Assembly: GCA_002383285.1 (NCBI GenBank)
Contig: DFXU01000064.1
Location: 7,642 to 53,577, forward strand
Source of the DNA: Caryophanales bacterium UBA4100
GTDB lineage: Bacteria; Bacillota; Bacilli; Paenibacillales; UBA4045
Reading direction: 5' to 3'
DNA length: 45,936 bases
This document shows positions 33,155 to 41,595 of this stretch, one piece after another. The translations under genes and the position numbers were made by a program. The notes beneath the pieces are model-generated. The model saw only the letters and a program-made list of their open reading frames with translations, was not told where the DNA came from and searched no databases. The first letter of the stretch is position 1, and every line of letters starts with the position of its first letter.

Positions 33155-34624
33155 ATGAATGTAGATTCAACTTTATTAGTTCCAATCGGCATTGTAGTCG
33201 TACTATTCTTACTGGTGATTGTATTCGCTACTCGCTATCGCACGGTTAAAGCGGATGAAGCTATGATCGTAACGGGTGCATTAACGAAGGACGGAATGAA
33301 GATTGTAAAAGCAGGTGGTTCATTCGTATGGCCTATCGTGCAGAATGCCGAATTTCTTTCCTTACAGGTCAACACGCTCGATATTAAGACGCCAGAAGTA
33401 TACACCTCTCACGGTGTACCCGTTATGGTAGATGGTGTAGCGCAGATTAAGATTAAGGGAGACATTGAGTCAATTGCAACAGCTGCTGAACAATTCCTTG
33501 GTAAGCCGGATGATGAAGTGAATAGCATAGCAATGCAAACGCTGGAAGGACATCTACGCGCCATTCTAGGTCAAATGACGGTAGAAGATGTATTCAAGAA
33601 CAGAGATGAATTTGCCCGTAATGTTCAAGAAGTCGCGGCTAGTGATCTCAATAAGATGGGTTTACAAATCGTATCCTTTACCATTAGAGACGTTCGAGAT
33701 AAGAATGGTTACTTGGAGGCGCTTGGTCAGCCACAGATCGCTTCTGTTAAGCGTGATGCCGAGATCGCTAAGGCTAATGCCTTTCGAGATGAGTCGGTTG
33801 CTAAGGCTAAAGCGCTAGAGGATGGGAAGAAAGCAGAGTATTATGCAGAGACGAATATTGCAGAATCGGCGAAGACCATGGAAGTGAAGAAGGCTGAATT
33901 TAAGATGGAGCAGGATAAGCGCCGAGCGGAAGCTGATCAATCCTATAAGCTACAGGAAGCCAAGTCCCTACAAGCTGTTAAGGTTGAAGAAATGGAAATT
34001 CAAGTTATCGAACGTGTGAAGCAGATTGAACTTGAAAGTAAAGAGATCGAACGTCGTGAGAAAGAGCTAGATGCAACTGTGAAGAAGCAAGCAGAGGCTG
34101 AGCGTTATGCCCAGGAGCAGAAGGCTGAGGGTGATCGTTATCAGATTGAAGCTAGAGCGAAGGCTGATGCAGAATCTGTTCGATTAGCAGGTCAAGCGAA
34201 TGCCGATAAAGAAAGAGCAGAAGGTACGGCCGAGGCTGAAATAATTAAGTTAAAGGGTCTTGCTGAAGCTGATGCGAAGGATAAAATTGCTGAGGCAATG
34301 ATGAAGTATGGTGAAGCTGCAATTATAGAGATGATTGTTAATCAATTCCCGGCTATCGCTAGTGCAATATCTGAGCCGTTGTCGAAGACAGAGAAAATTG
34401 TGATCGTGGATAGTGGAAGTGGTAAAGGTGGTGGGGGTGGCGCCTCTAAGATTACTGGCTATGTAACAGACATATTAGCCACAATGCCAGAAACGATAAG
34501 TGCATTAACTGGAGCTGATATTACGGAATTAGTTAAACGAATTTCCCAGCCGCGAGCTGAAAGAGCTCAGAATGATGTAATATCTACTGAGAAAGCTGAG
34601 ACGAATATAGCTCCTATTGAGTAG
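33155..34624 (+). CDS. floT: Flotillin FloT
   Basis: The 489-residue protein has an N-terminal hydrophobic hairpin, an SPFH domain (about 30-200; RYRTVKADEAMIVTGA, FTIRDVRDKNGYLEALGQPQ), and a long Glu/Ala-rich coiled coil (about 200-370) that drives oligomerisation, then a Gly-rich and C-terminal tail. Flotillins organise membrane microdomains and affect secretion, envelope stress and sporulation signalling. It lies 75 bases behind nfeD, with a GAGGAGG site, and is closed by a terminator. Confidence 0.92.
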   Translation: MNVDSTLLVPIGIVVVLFLLVIVFATRYRTVKADEAMIVTGALTKDGMKIVKAGGSFVWPIVQNAEFLSLQVNTLDIKTPEVYTSHGVPVMVDGVAQIKIKGDIESIATAAEQFLGKPDDEVNSIAMQTLEGHLRAILGQMTVEDVFKNRDEFARNVQEVAASDLNKMGLQIVSFTIRDVRDKNGYLEALGQPQIASVKRDAEIAKANAFRDESVAKAKALEDGKKAEYYAETNIAESAKTMEVKKAEFKMEQDKRRAEADQSYKLQEAKSLQAVKVEEMEIQVIERVKQIELESKEIERREKELDATVKKQAEAERYAQEQKAEGDRYQIEARAKADAESVRLAGQANADKERAEGTAEAEIIKLKGLAEADAKDKIAEAMMKYGEAAIIEMIVNQFPAIASAISEPLSKTEKIVIVDSGSGKGGGGGASKITGYVTDILATMPETISALTGADITELVKRISQPRAERAQNDVISTEKAETNIAPIE

Positions 34625-34641
34625 TGTATAATATGAAGTAT

Positions 34642-34670
34642 AAGTCGTTCAGACTCTTGAACGGCTTTTC
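34642..34670 (+). terminator. Terminator after floT
   Basis: AGTCGTTCA (34643-34651) pairs with TGAACGGCT (34658-34666, one G-U), followed by TTTTC. Confidence 0.8.
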
Positions 34671-34751
34671 TATGTTCCAGAGAGAAATTATTTGAATTAT
34701 GTGGTATGATAATTTTTTGCAAGCTACACACTCATTGGAGGCAGAACATAC

Positions 34752-36713
34752 GTGGAACGGTATCCTTTTGTATATAATCCTGCTCAACCCTTCTCACAAC
34801 AAGTTAGTGATTGGGTCGCGGATGTATTCTATGACATATTACCTGAGGCAGGCTTTGAGGTCCGAGATGAGCAAATATATATGGCTTTCCAGCTAGAGCG
34901 GGCATTCAGCGAGAAGCAACCGATCTTTGCTGAGGCTGGGGTAGGTACGGGTAAAACGCTGGTATATTTACTTTATTGCATTTGTTATGCCAGATTTATG
35001 AGAAAGCCTGCCATCATTGCATGTGCCGACGAATCATTAATTGAACAATTGGTTAAACCAGAGGGTGATATTGCCAAACTGTCGCGACATCTGAATTTAA
35101 CAATAGATACTCGGTTAGGTAAATCTCCTGATCATTATCTATGTCTTAAGAAGCTTGAGGTAGCTAAGTTTAAAGATGAAGAGGCTGGGGTTTTCCAACA
35201 AATCGATCATCATTTACCGGATTTTGTTCATACGCGAGAAGCTTTACAAGCATTCTACCCCTATGGAGATCGTAAGGATTATCCGAATCTGAATGATGAG
35301 CAGTGGGAGAAGATCGGCTGGGATGTATTCCAGGATTGTCTAGTATGTGATAAGAGACATCGGTGTGGTCAGACATTATCTAGAGAATCATATCGTAAAT
35401 CAGCGGATCTTATTATTTGCTCTCATGATTTCTATATGGAGCATGTTTGGACGTATGATGCTAGAAAACGAGAAGGGCAGTTACCCTTGCTACCTGAGCA
35501 CAGCTCTGTTGTATTCGATGAAGGGCATCTGTTAGAAACTGCAGCACAGAAAGCATTAACCTACAAATTAAAGCAGGCCGTGTTTGAAGAGATCATAATT
35601 CGACTATTAAAAGGCGAGATTCGCGAATCACTAGCATTTGCAGTGGAGGACGCAATTGCACAAAGTGAACGGTTATTTGAATTATTAGCTCGCCAGAGCA
35701 TTGCCGTAGTTGGCTCAGATCGCAAGGAAATTCTGTATAACGACGAATTATTACACGAAGTAAATCGGTTTAGTGAGTTGATAGCGAGGATTGAAGAAGA
35801 AATTGTATTCGAAGGTGAGCTCTATACACTAGACGCATATCAGCTTCGAATCGTAGAAGAGCATTTAGAGATGATTCAGCATGCATTGGGCTTGTTCCAG
35901 CAATCTAATCAGCTAATTTCATGGTTAATGGAGGATCATACCGGTCACACCTTGGTAATAATGCCTAGAATGGTTAAAGAGGTACTGAGGGAGCGAGTAT
36001 TCTCTCAGAATATGCCGATCGTATTCTCTTCGGCAACACTATCAATAGATGGTTCTTTCGAATATGTATCGAATAACTTAGGAATACAGCATCACCTATC
36101 ATTCACAGTAGAATCTCCTTATGATTACCAACATCAAATGGTGATTCATGCCCCTTTCCTGCAATCAGATCAATTGTTCGAACAGAAAATGAAGACTGCT
36201 TTACCATTTCTACAGCAATCAAAAGGCAGAGCTTTAATCTTATTCACTTCGAAGGAAGAGATGCGTAAATTTAAGCAAGCTTCCTTCCACAATCCAGAAT
36301 ATGCTGCCTATCGGATATTGTATGAAGGGGATCAGGAAATCAGTCATCTAATATCCGCATTTCAGAATGATGAACATAGTATCCTTTGCGCAGTAACCTT
36401 ATGGGAGGGGTTAGACATTCCTGGACCCTCACTTTCTAACGTTACAATATGGTCACTCCCCTTTCCCCCGAATGATCCAGTATTCTCTGCAATGCGAGCA
36501 TTGACAGATGTACCCTTCGAAGAGGTGGATTTACCGTATATGCTCCTTCGATTACGACAAGGTATGGGGAGGCTCATTCGGAACGGTAATGATAGAGGAA
36601 TTGTAGTTATTCTTGGAGAAGAGCTGCATACAAGCTCACGAGTCATGGAAAGTGTAAAGCATATATTGCCAAAGGGTGTAACCATAACCACTAACTTAGT
36701 ACACGACATGTAA
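34752..36713 (+). CDS. XPD/DinG-like iron-sulfur DNA helicase
   Basis: The 653-residue protein is a superfamily 2 helicase of the DinG/XPD/YoaA group. Walker A is EAGVGTGKT (61-69), the DEAH-type box is DEGH (256-259), and four cysteines fit the 4Fe-4S site between them: Cys131, Cys196, Cys199 and Cys205 (DCLVCDKRHRC). Motif VI is LRQGMGRLIRN. It lacks the N-terminal exonuclease domain found in Bacillus DinG. It probably unwinds 5'-tailed or damaged DNA structures. GTG 34752 lies behind GGAGGCAG. I see no LexA box in front. Confidence 0.87.
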   Translation: MERYPFVYNPAQPFSQQVSDWVADVFYDILPEAGFEVRDEQIYMAFQLERAFSEKQPIFAEAGVGTGKTLVYLLYCICYARFMRKPAIIACADESLIEQLVKPEGDIAKLSRHLNLTIDTRLGKSPDHYLCLKKLEVAKFKDEEAGVFQQIDHHLPDFVHTREALQAFYPYGDRKDYPNLNDEQWEKIGWDVFQDCLVCDKRHRCGQTLSRESYRKSADLIICSHDFYMEHVWTYDARKREGQLPLLPEHSSVVFDEGHLLETAAQKALTYKLKQAVFEEIIIRLLKGEIRESLAFAVEDAIAQSERLFELLARQSIAVVGSDRKEILYNDELLHEVNRFSELIARIEEEIVFEGELYTLDAYQLRIVEEHLEMIQHALGLFQQSNQLISWLMEDHTGHTLVIMPRMVKEVLRERVFSQNMPIVFSSATLSIDGSFEYVSNNLGIQHHLSFTVESPYDYQHQMVIHAPFLQSDQLFEQKMKTALPFLQQSKGRALILFTSKEEMRKFKQASFHNPEYAAYRILYEGDQEISHLISAFQNDEHSILCAVTLWEGLDIPGPSLSNVTIWSLPFPPNDPVFSAMRALTDVPFEEVDLPYMLLRLRQGMGRLIRNGNDRGIVVILGEELHTSSRVMESVKHILPKGVTITTNLVHDM

Positions 36714-36755
36714 TATTAATTACATTAGCTAAAAATGTAGAGGAAGAGTGATCCT

Positions 36756-37388
36756 ATGCAGCTACTGGCCATGCTTACAATGCTAATTGATCATGTGGGT
36801 AAAGCATTCTTCCCAGATCAGATCGAGTGGCAGGTAATTGGTCGAATTGCCTTCCCGATCTATGCCTATTGTATTGTTATGGGCTATCATCATACGAAAA
36901 ACTTGAAAAATTACTTGTTTCGACTTTTCCTCATTGCCTTGGTCTCACAATTACCATACATGCTTGTTTTCAGTACATTAGGTTTAAACGTTGTAGGTTC
37001 ACTGCTTATTGCATTAATGGTTATAGTTGCACTAGATCGATATAAAGGATTTTTGCAAGCTATAATCATCGTTGGTACGGCAGGATTGATGCTTGAAGCT
37101 CTAAGCTTCAGCTATGGTATTTATGGCTTGCTTCTTGTACTTGTGTATCGTTATTCTGGCAAGAATGCATTGATTTATCTGCATTTTTTCTTAAATATCA
37201 TTTTCATGTACTTGAATGGTTGGATTATAGGCATGTACAACATTATACCTACAATCCTGATCGTATATTTTCCATTATTCTATGTTTTTATTGAGAAAAT
37301 TCATATACCAAGATGGCTGTGGCGCAGCTTTTATCCTGTCCATCTAACGATATTGGCATTGTTGTTAATAAGTAAGGGGTTATCCTAA
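36756..37388 (+). CDS. TraX family membrane protein
   Basis: The 210-residue protein is a TraX-like integral membrane acyltransferase family member: MLTMLIDHVGKAFFPDQIEW with the conserved DH motif, and RIAFPIYAYCIVMGYHHTKN, followed by six or so hydrophobic helices. F-plasmid TraX acetylates pilin, but chromosomal Bacillota members have no known substrate. There are no other conjugation genes here. The stop codon lies in the left arm of a long hairpin. Confidence 0.85.
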   Translation: MQLLAMLTMLIDHVGKAFFPDQIEWQVIGRIAFPIYAYCIVMGYHHTKNLKNYLFRLFLIALVSQLPYMLVFSTLGLNVVGSLLIALMVIVALDRYKGFLQAIIIVGTAGLMLEALSFSYGIYGLLLVLVYRYSGKNALIYLHFFLNIIFMYLNGWIIGMYNIIPTILIVYFPLFYVFIEKIHIPRWLWRSFYPVHLTILALLLISKGLS

Positions 37389-37415
37389 GTAGATCAATCA
37401 ACTTAGGATAACCCC
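37376..37415. terminator. 15-bp hairpin between convergent TraX and PatB genes
   Basis: GGGGTTATCCTAAGT (37376-37390) and ACTTAGGATAACCCC (37401-37415) are a perfect inverted repeat with a 10-base loop. The TraX stop codon (37386-37388) is inside the left arm. Tails are only moderately T-rich on either strand, so termination efficiency is uncertain. Confidence 0.7.
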
Positions 37416-37425
37416 TTCGGTCATT

Positions 37426-38601
37426 CTATAGTGTTGGTTTAGCTGCTCTACAGAATCGTTCTAGCGCTTCTTGAAGAATAGAGCGTGGGCAAGCTAGATT
37501 AATTCGTAACCAGCCTTGACCTTCTAAACCGAATACTGAGCCCTCACTGAATGCTACTCCCGCTCTAAGGAACATGAGCTCCTTCAAACCACTTACATCT
37601 AAGCCTAAACCTCGACAATCCATCCAAATCATATAAGTACCCTCTGGTTTCATTACCTTCACTTCAGGTAAGTGCTCCTCTAAGTAGGAGATGGCTACAC
37701 GAACATTACCATCTAAGTAGATGAGAAGCTCATCTAGCCATTCTTCACCTTCATCATAAGCAGCCTGAACGGCGTCTTGGGCGAGGTAATGAGCCATATG
37801 TAGGCTTAATGTCTTGAGTCGATAATCAAACTTTCTCTTCATCTCCGAATTATTAGCTACAATGAACGATGATTGCAGCCCGGGGAGATTGAAAGTCTTC
37901 GTAGGAGCCAGGCAAGTAATTGTAAGATTAGCAATCTCTTCGGAAAGCGAGGCGAAGGGAGTATGCTGATGTCCTGGTAGTATTAAATCACAGTGAATTT
38001 CATCTGAAACAACTGTAACGCCATATTGGATACATAGTGCTCCTAATTGAAGAAGCTCTTCGCGTTCCCATACTCTTCCGCCAGGATTATGCGGACTACA
38101 GAGTAATAACAGCTTAGAACCATCAATCATGAGCTGCTCTAGTTGATCGAAATTCATCTCATATCTGCCATTACGAATTACCAGTGGATTGATTGCTACC
38201 TCCCGATTATTCATTCGAATTACATCATAGAATGGATAATAAACAGGAGATTGCAGGATGACCGAGCTTCCAGGCTCACTGAATAAATCGACAGCTATAC
38301 TAAGTGACGTAACGATACCTGGTGAGTCAGTCAACCATTGTGGCTTAAGCTCCCATCGATGTCTCCGCTTAAAATAACGAATAATCGCATTCGTATAGGC
38401 TTCACTCTTTATTGTATAGCCGTATATGCCTTGGGATACTCGATTCTGTAAGGCTAATTGAACAGCAGGTGGACTCTCGAAATCCATATCTGCAACCCAT
38501 AGAGGAAGAATATCCTTATTGCCGAATAATTTTTCCGATTGATCCCACTTATAGGATTGGGTATGGCTTCTGTCAATTATTCGATCAAAGTTAAAGGTCA
38601 T
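37426..38601 (-). CDS. patB: PatB/MalY-type aminotransferase or cystathionine beta-lyase
   Basis: The 391-residue protein is a fold type I PLP enzyme of the PatB/MalY group: LPLWVADMDFESPPAV at the N-terminus, CSPHNPGGRVW, VVSDEIHCDL, and the PLP lysine Lys235 in APTKTFNLPGLQ. PatB of B. subtilis is a C-S lyase with cystathionine beta-lyase activity; MalY also represses the maltose regulon in E. coli. Reaction assigned from family. A strong GAAGGAG site lies before the ATG. Confidence 0.9.
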   Translation of the reverse strand: MTFNFDRIIDRSHTQSYKWDQSEKLFGNKDILPLWVADMDFESPPAVQLALQNRVSQGIYGYTIKSEAYTNAIIRYFKRRHRWELKPQWLTDSPGIVTSLSIAVDLFSEPGSSVILQSPVYYPFYDVIRMNNREVAINPLVIRNGRYEMNFDQLEQLMIDGSKLLLLCSPHNPGGRVWEREELLQLGALCIQYGVTVVSDEIHCDLILPGHQHTPFASLSEEIANLTITCLAPTKTFNLPGLQSSFIVANNSEMKRKFDYRLKTLSLHMAHYLAQDAVQAAYDEGEEWLDELLIYLDGNVRVAISYLEEHLPEVKVMKPEGTYMIWMDCRGLGLDVSGLKELMFLRAGVAFSEGSVFGLEGQGWLRINLACPRSILQEALERFCRAAKPTL

Positions 38602-38685
38602 TTCTATATGCTCCTTCTTGTTTATAAATTCTAATTCAGCTTATTATACATTGCAAATGGGGTCAAGCGTCTAAGAGCATTCGTG

Positions 38686-38712
38686 ATACTCTGAATACAC
38701 TACTCATACTTA
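38686..38712 (+). promoter_or_regulatory. Possible sigma-E promoter of the ATP-grasp gene
   Basis: ATA (38686-38688), 16 bases, CATACTTA (38705-38712) resembles the sigma-E pattern (ATA ... CATACANT). The related yheC gene of B. subtilis belongs to the sigma-E regulon. The match is partial. Confidence 0.35.
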
Positions 38713-38755
38713 AGAATTTACTTGTTACACAAAATTGTATAGAAGGAGGCTCCCA

Positions 38756-39415
38756 GTGAGACAGGTCGCGAACAAATGGGTTAAGTTTAATGTGCTACAA
38801 CGTCATAACGGGGTTTCTAGACATATTATACCAATGCAATCATACAATGCAGATAATTTGCGACATATGTTAAATAGTTACGGATTTGTAGTGGCGAAGC
38901 CATTAGTAGGCGCTGGTGGTAAAGGTGTTGTGAAGATCGTGAAATTAAAAAAGGGTGAATACAGCTTACACTATCGAAGAAGCAATATGAAACTACCGTC
39001 ATGGAATAAGCTTATTGCTCGCTTGAATCATATTCGTCGAGGACGTAAATATATGCTGCAGAAAGGGATTCGACTGGTAACTATAAACGGAAATCCTGTT
39101 GACTATCGAGTTAAGATGGTAAAGAAGCATGCTAATTGGAGGATTACAGCTGTTGTGGCAAGGGTAGCGCGCTCAGGGCAATTTGTTACAAATTTATGTA
39201 GAGGGGGGAGTATGCTTAGAGGAATAGTAGCACTTCGAAGCACTTATCCACCATCTATAGCCAAATTAAAAAAAAGGACGATGACAGGCGTAGCCCGAAC
39301 ATCGACACATTTGCTTGAAAGTGAGTACCCTGGAATAGGTTCACTTGGCTTTGATTTTGGCGTGGATCAGAAAGGGAAGATATGGATTTTCGAAGTAAAT
39401 ACAAGACCCGAATGA
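38756..39415 (+). CDS. YheC/YheD-like ATP-grasp protein (short)
   Basis: The 219-residue protein corresponds to the ATP-grasp part of YheC/YheD, spore-coat-associated proteins of Bacillus. Seen: GFVVAKPLVGAGGKGVVKI (nucleotide-binding loop), DYRVKMVKKHANWRIT, and the metal-binding end GSLGFDFGVDQKGKIWIFEV followed by NTRPE. Relatives are usually longer at the N-terminus, and this one stops right after NTRP, so it is a minimal form; it may ligate an amino acid or peptide. Start GTG 38756, 7 bases after AGGAGG; the TTG at 38735 precedes that site. It converges on manC with one base between stop codons. Confidence 0.82.
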   Translation: MRQVANKWVKFNVLQRHNGVSRHIIPMQSYNADNLRHMLNSYGFVVAKPLVGAGGKGVVKIVKLKKGEYSLHYRRSNMKLPSWNKLIARLNHIRRGRKYMLQKGIRLVTINGNPVDYRVKMVKKHANWRITAVVARVARSGQFVTNLCRGGSMLRGIVALRSTYPPSIAKLKKRTMTGVARTSTHLLESEYPGIGSLGFDFGVDQKGKIWIFEVNTRPE

Positions 39416-39416
39416 G

Positions 39417-40496
39417 TTAAATGTACTCCATCATTTCATTCTCTTTCAGCATATTGACGATATCCTTTACGCTCTGAGCTTTGTCCTTAGGACAAATAAG
39501 TATGGCATCCTCGGTGTCTGCAATAATTAATCCATCTATGCCAATAGTTGTTATCAATCTCCCATTACCATATACGATTGAATTTATCGTGTCAATTCCC
39601 ATATGATTAGCTTTGACGATATTACCTGATTCGTCAGGTGGGAATATCGATCCTAATGCATCCCAACTACCAATGTCATTCCAGCCGAAGTCACCGGGGA
39701 TAATGACTACTTCATCACTTCGTTCCAGTATTCCATAATCAATGGAGATATTCTGAAGCTGCGGATAGATGTTCGCAATCATAACATTCTGACGATCAGT
39801 TCCGAGATATTCTTGTATAGGCAGCATATGATTATAAAGTCGAGGCAGGTATCGCTTGAAGCTTTCAATGATTACAGACGTCGTCCAAACAAACATGCCA
39901 CTATTCCACATATATTGGCCAGAGGAGTAATAATGCTGTGCTTTCTTAAAGTTAGGCTTCTCCACAAATTCAGTTACTCCATATGCAGGACATGGATGAT
40001 TAAGAATCGGTGTTGGATCAAGTGAAATATAACCATACCCTGTTGATGCGAATGTGGGTTTAATACCGATAGTGACTATTTTTTCAGTTTCAACGGCTAT
40101 GGCACATGCATGGTTCAGAGTTTCAGCAAACTGTGGAGTGTTAGTAATATGATGATCAGATGGCAGCACCGCCATTAATGACCTACCATGACATTTCTCA
40201 ATGAATAAAGCTGCGTATAGAATACTTGCCGCTGTATTCCGAGCTACAGGCTCAACTAGAATGTTACAATTCTGAACACAGCTTAACATCTTACTTTCAA
40301 GTAATGTAGCTTGGGATTGGTTCGTAACAATAACTGTATTCTCCATAGGAATAACACCTTCGAATCGTTCAATTGTATCGTTAAGCATAATATCATTCCC
40401 GCTAATATTTAGAAGCTGCTTAGGTGTTTCTTGTCGAGACAAGGGCCAGAATCGAGTTCCACCGCCGCCAGCGAGTATCGTAGCGAATCTATTCAT
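39417..40496 (-). CDS. manC: Mannose-1-phosphate guanylyltransferase
   Basis: The 359-residue protein makes GDP-mannose from mannose-1-phosphate and GTP. The nucleotidyltransferase signature is complete: ILAGGGGTRFWPLSR followed by PKQ, then VLPSDHHI, STGYGYI, FVEKP and WNSGMFVW. There is no C-terminal isomerase domain, so it is a mono-functional ManC. It overlaps the upstream toroid gene by 8 bases, making it the third gene of the GT4-toroid-manC operon. Mannose-6-phosphate could come from ManA at 22640; no phosphomannomutase is seen in the window. Confidence 0.92.
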   Translation of the reverse strand: MNRFATILAGGGGTRFWPLSRQETPKQLLNISGNDIMLNDTIERFEGVIPMENTVIVTNQSQATLLESKMLSCVQNCNILVEPVARNTAASILYAALFIEKCHGRSLMAVLPSDHHITNTPQFAETLNHACAIAVETEKIVTIGIKPTFASTGYGYISLDPTPILNHPCPAYGVTEFVEKPNFKKAQHYYSSGQYMWNSGMFVWTTSVIIESFKRYLPRLYNHMLPIQEYLGTDRQNVMIANIYPQLQNISIDYGILERSDEVVIIPGDFGWNDIGSWDALGSIFPPDESGNIVKANHMGIDTINSIVYGNGRLITTIGIDGLIIADTEDAILICPKDKAQSVKDIVNMLKENEMMEYI

Positions 40497-41595
40497 AATT
40501 CATCACCACCAAGTGAGCAATTGAATAAGAGATTACGCTTTCCGAACCTTGATTCATATTCAAGCCCTTCGCATGTATTCCGTCATAACAACCACCAGTC
40601 TCAGCATTAATTAGTGATATTTGCAATGAATTTCTACCTAGATACCATTCATAACAATGGATCGTAAGAGCGATATAAGCAGTATCTCCAAGAACTTCAT
40701 AAGCTTCACGACATGCTAAGAGCATCTCACATGCTTCTATAGGCTGCTCATCATATGGAGCCGCAATTCCATCTCGTTGTAGCCAACCATTGCTACCAAT
40801 CGGTTTGAAGTAACCTTCCTCAGTAAACGTCTTAGCCGTTAGGAAATCTAGGCTTTCCTTTGCTGTTTCCTGAAATTCTCTACGACTGGTCATACGATAT
40901 GCTCGGAATAATGCCCATGGCAGCATGGCATTCCCATAGGTAAGGCTATCTTCAAACCAATGCCAATATATACCCTTATTGTTCACATATTGTGTATGGA
41001 GCAGGAAAGCAAGCTTCTCCAAACTAATTTTGATGGCTTCCTCTGGAAGAAAGTCTATTGCTTCATATTCGATTTCATTCGTTGCATAGGGGAACACATA
41101 GGATAGAACGGTATTCTTCTCTAGCAAATAACTAAGACCAACAATGGTATATGCTTGAGCACGAGGTGATTTGAGTGAAATCACAAGGGGTAAACTTTGA
41201 TTTAGCATGAATCTACAAGTGTTCTTCAGATTTTCTGGCACTAAAGCCTGAGATACAGTAAATCCAAGTGACCAGATGCAACGACCCAAGCAATCCTCCG
41301 AACCAGCATCATCTATGAATAATCGATTGTAATCCATGAAGTTATTAAAACTACCATCTTCATTCTGTGCATGATAAATGAAAGAAAGGTAGGTATTTAT
41401 GAGCTCGAGTGATTTGGGATCTTTATCCTGAGAATACAGCATAACAGCGGCGATCAGGGCTCGTGCATTATCATCAGTCGTATATCCTTTACTTCGATCA
41501 GGAATGCCAAATTTAGTATGTTGGAAAATACCTGTATCATCTGTTAGGCTCTGCAAATAATTTGTTCTTAAAGCTTTCATTAAGTGTAGACCCAT
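40489..41595 (-). CDS. Alpha/alpha-toroid glycan-active protein
   Basis: The 368-residue protein looks like a six-hairpin (alpha/alpha toroid) carbohydrate-active fold: repeated helix pairs with GYTTDDNARALIAAVMLY, AQNEDGSFNNFMDYN, DCLGRCIWSLGF, YGNAMLPWALFRAYRM and GGCYDGIHAKGLNMNQGSES. Similar proteins occur beside or fused to GT4 enzymes in glycan clusters; none has a secure function that I know. It could be a hydrolase, lyase or epimerase. ATG 41595 shares one base with the GT4 stop (TAATG) and has GAGGAGTG upstream; the longer frame to 41679 lies wholly in the GT4 gene and adds unconserved residues. Confidence 0.78.
   Translation of the reverse strand: MGLHLMKALRTNYLQSLTDDTGIFQHTKFGIPDRSKGYTTDDNARALIAAVMLYSQDKDPKSLELINTYLSFIYHAQNEDGSFNNFMDYNRLFIDDAGSEDCLGRCIWSLGFTVSQALVPENLKNTCRFMLNQSLPLVISLKSPRAQAYTIVGLSYLLEKNTVLSYVFPYATNEIEYEAIDFLPEEAIKISLEKLAFLLHTQYVNNKGIYWHWFEDSLTYGNAMLPWALFRAYRMTSRREFQETAKESLDFLTAKTFTEEGYFKPIGSNGWLQRDGIAAPYDEQPIEACEMLLACREAYEVLGDTAYIALTIHCYEWYLGRNSLQISLINAETGGCYDGIHAKGLNMNQGSESVISYSIAHLVVMNYE

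Noticed and set aside
36362..36709. 115-residue minus-strand frame inside the DinG-like helicase gene
   Set aside because: It is a shadow of the conserved helicase C-terminal domain.
36756..37388. TraX-like gene as a sign of a conjugative element
   Set aside because: No other transfer, relaxase or integrase genes are present; chromosomal TraX homologues are common.
38640..38665. TTGACC ... TATAAT promoter for patB on the minus strand
   Set aside because: The spacing between boxes is only 12 bases.
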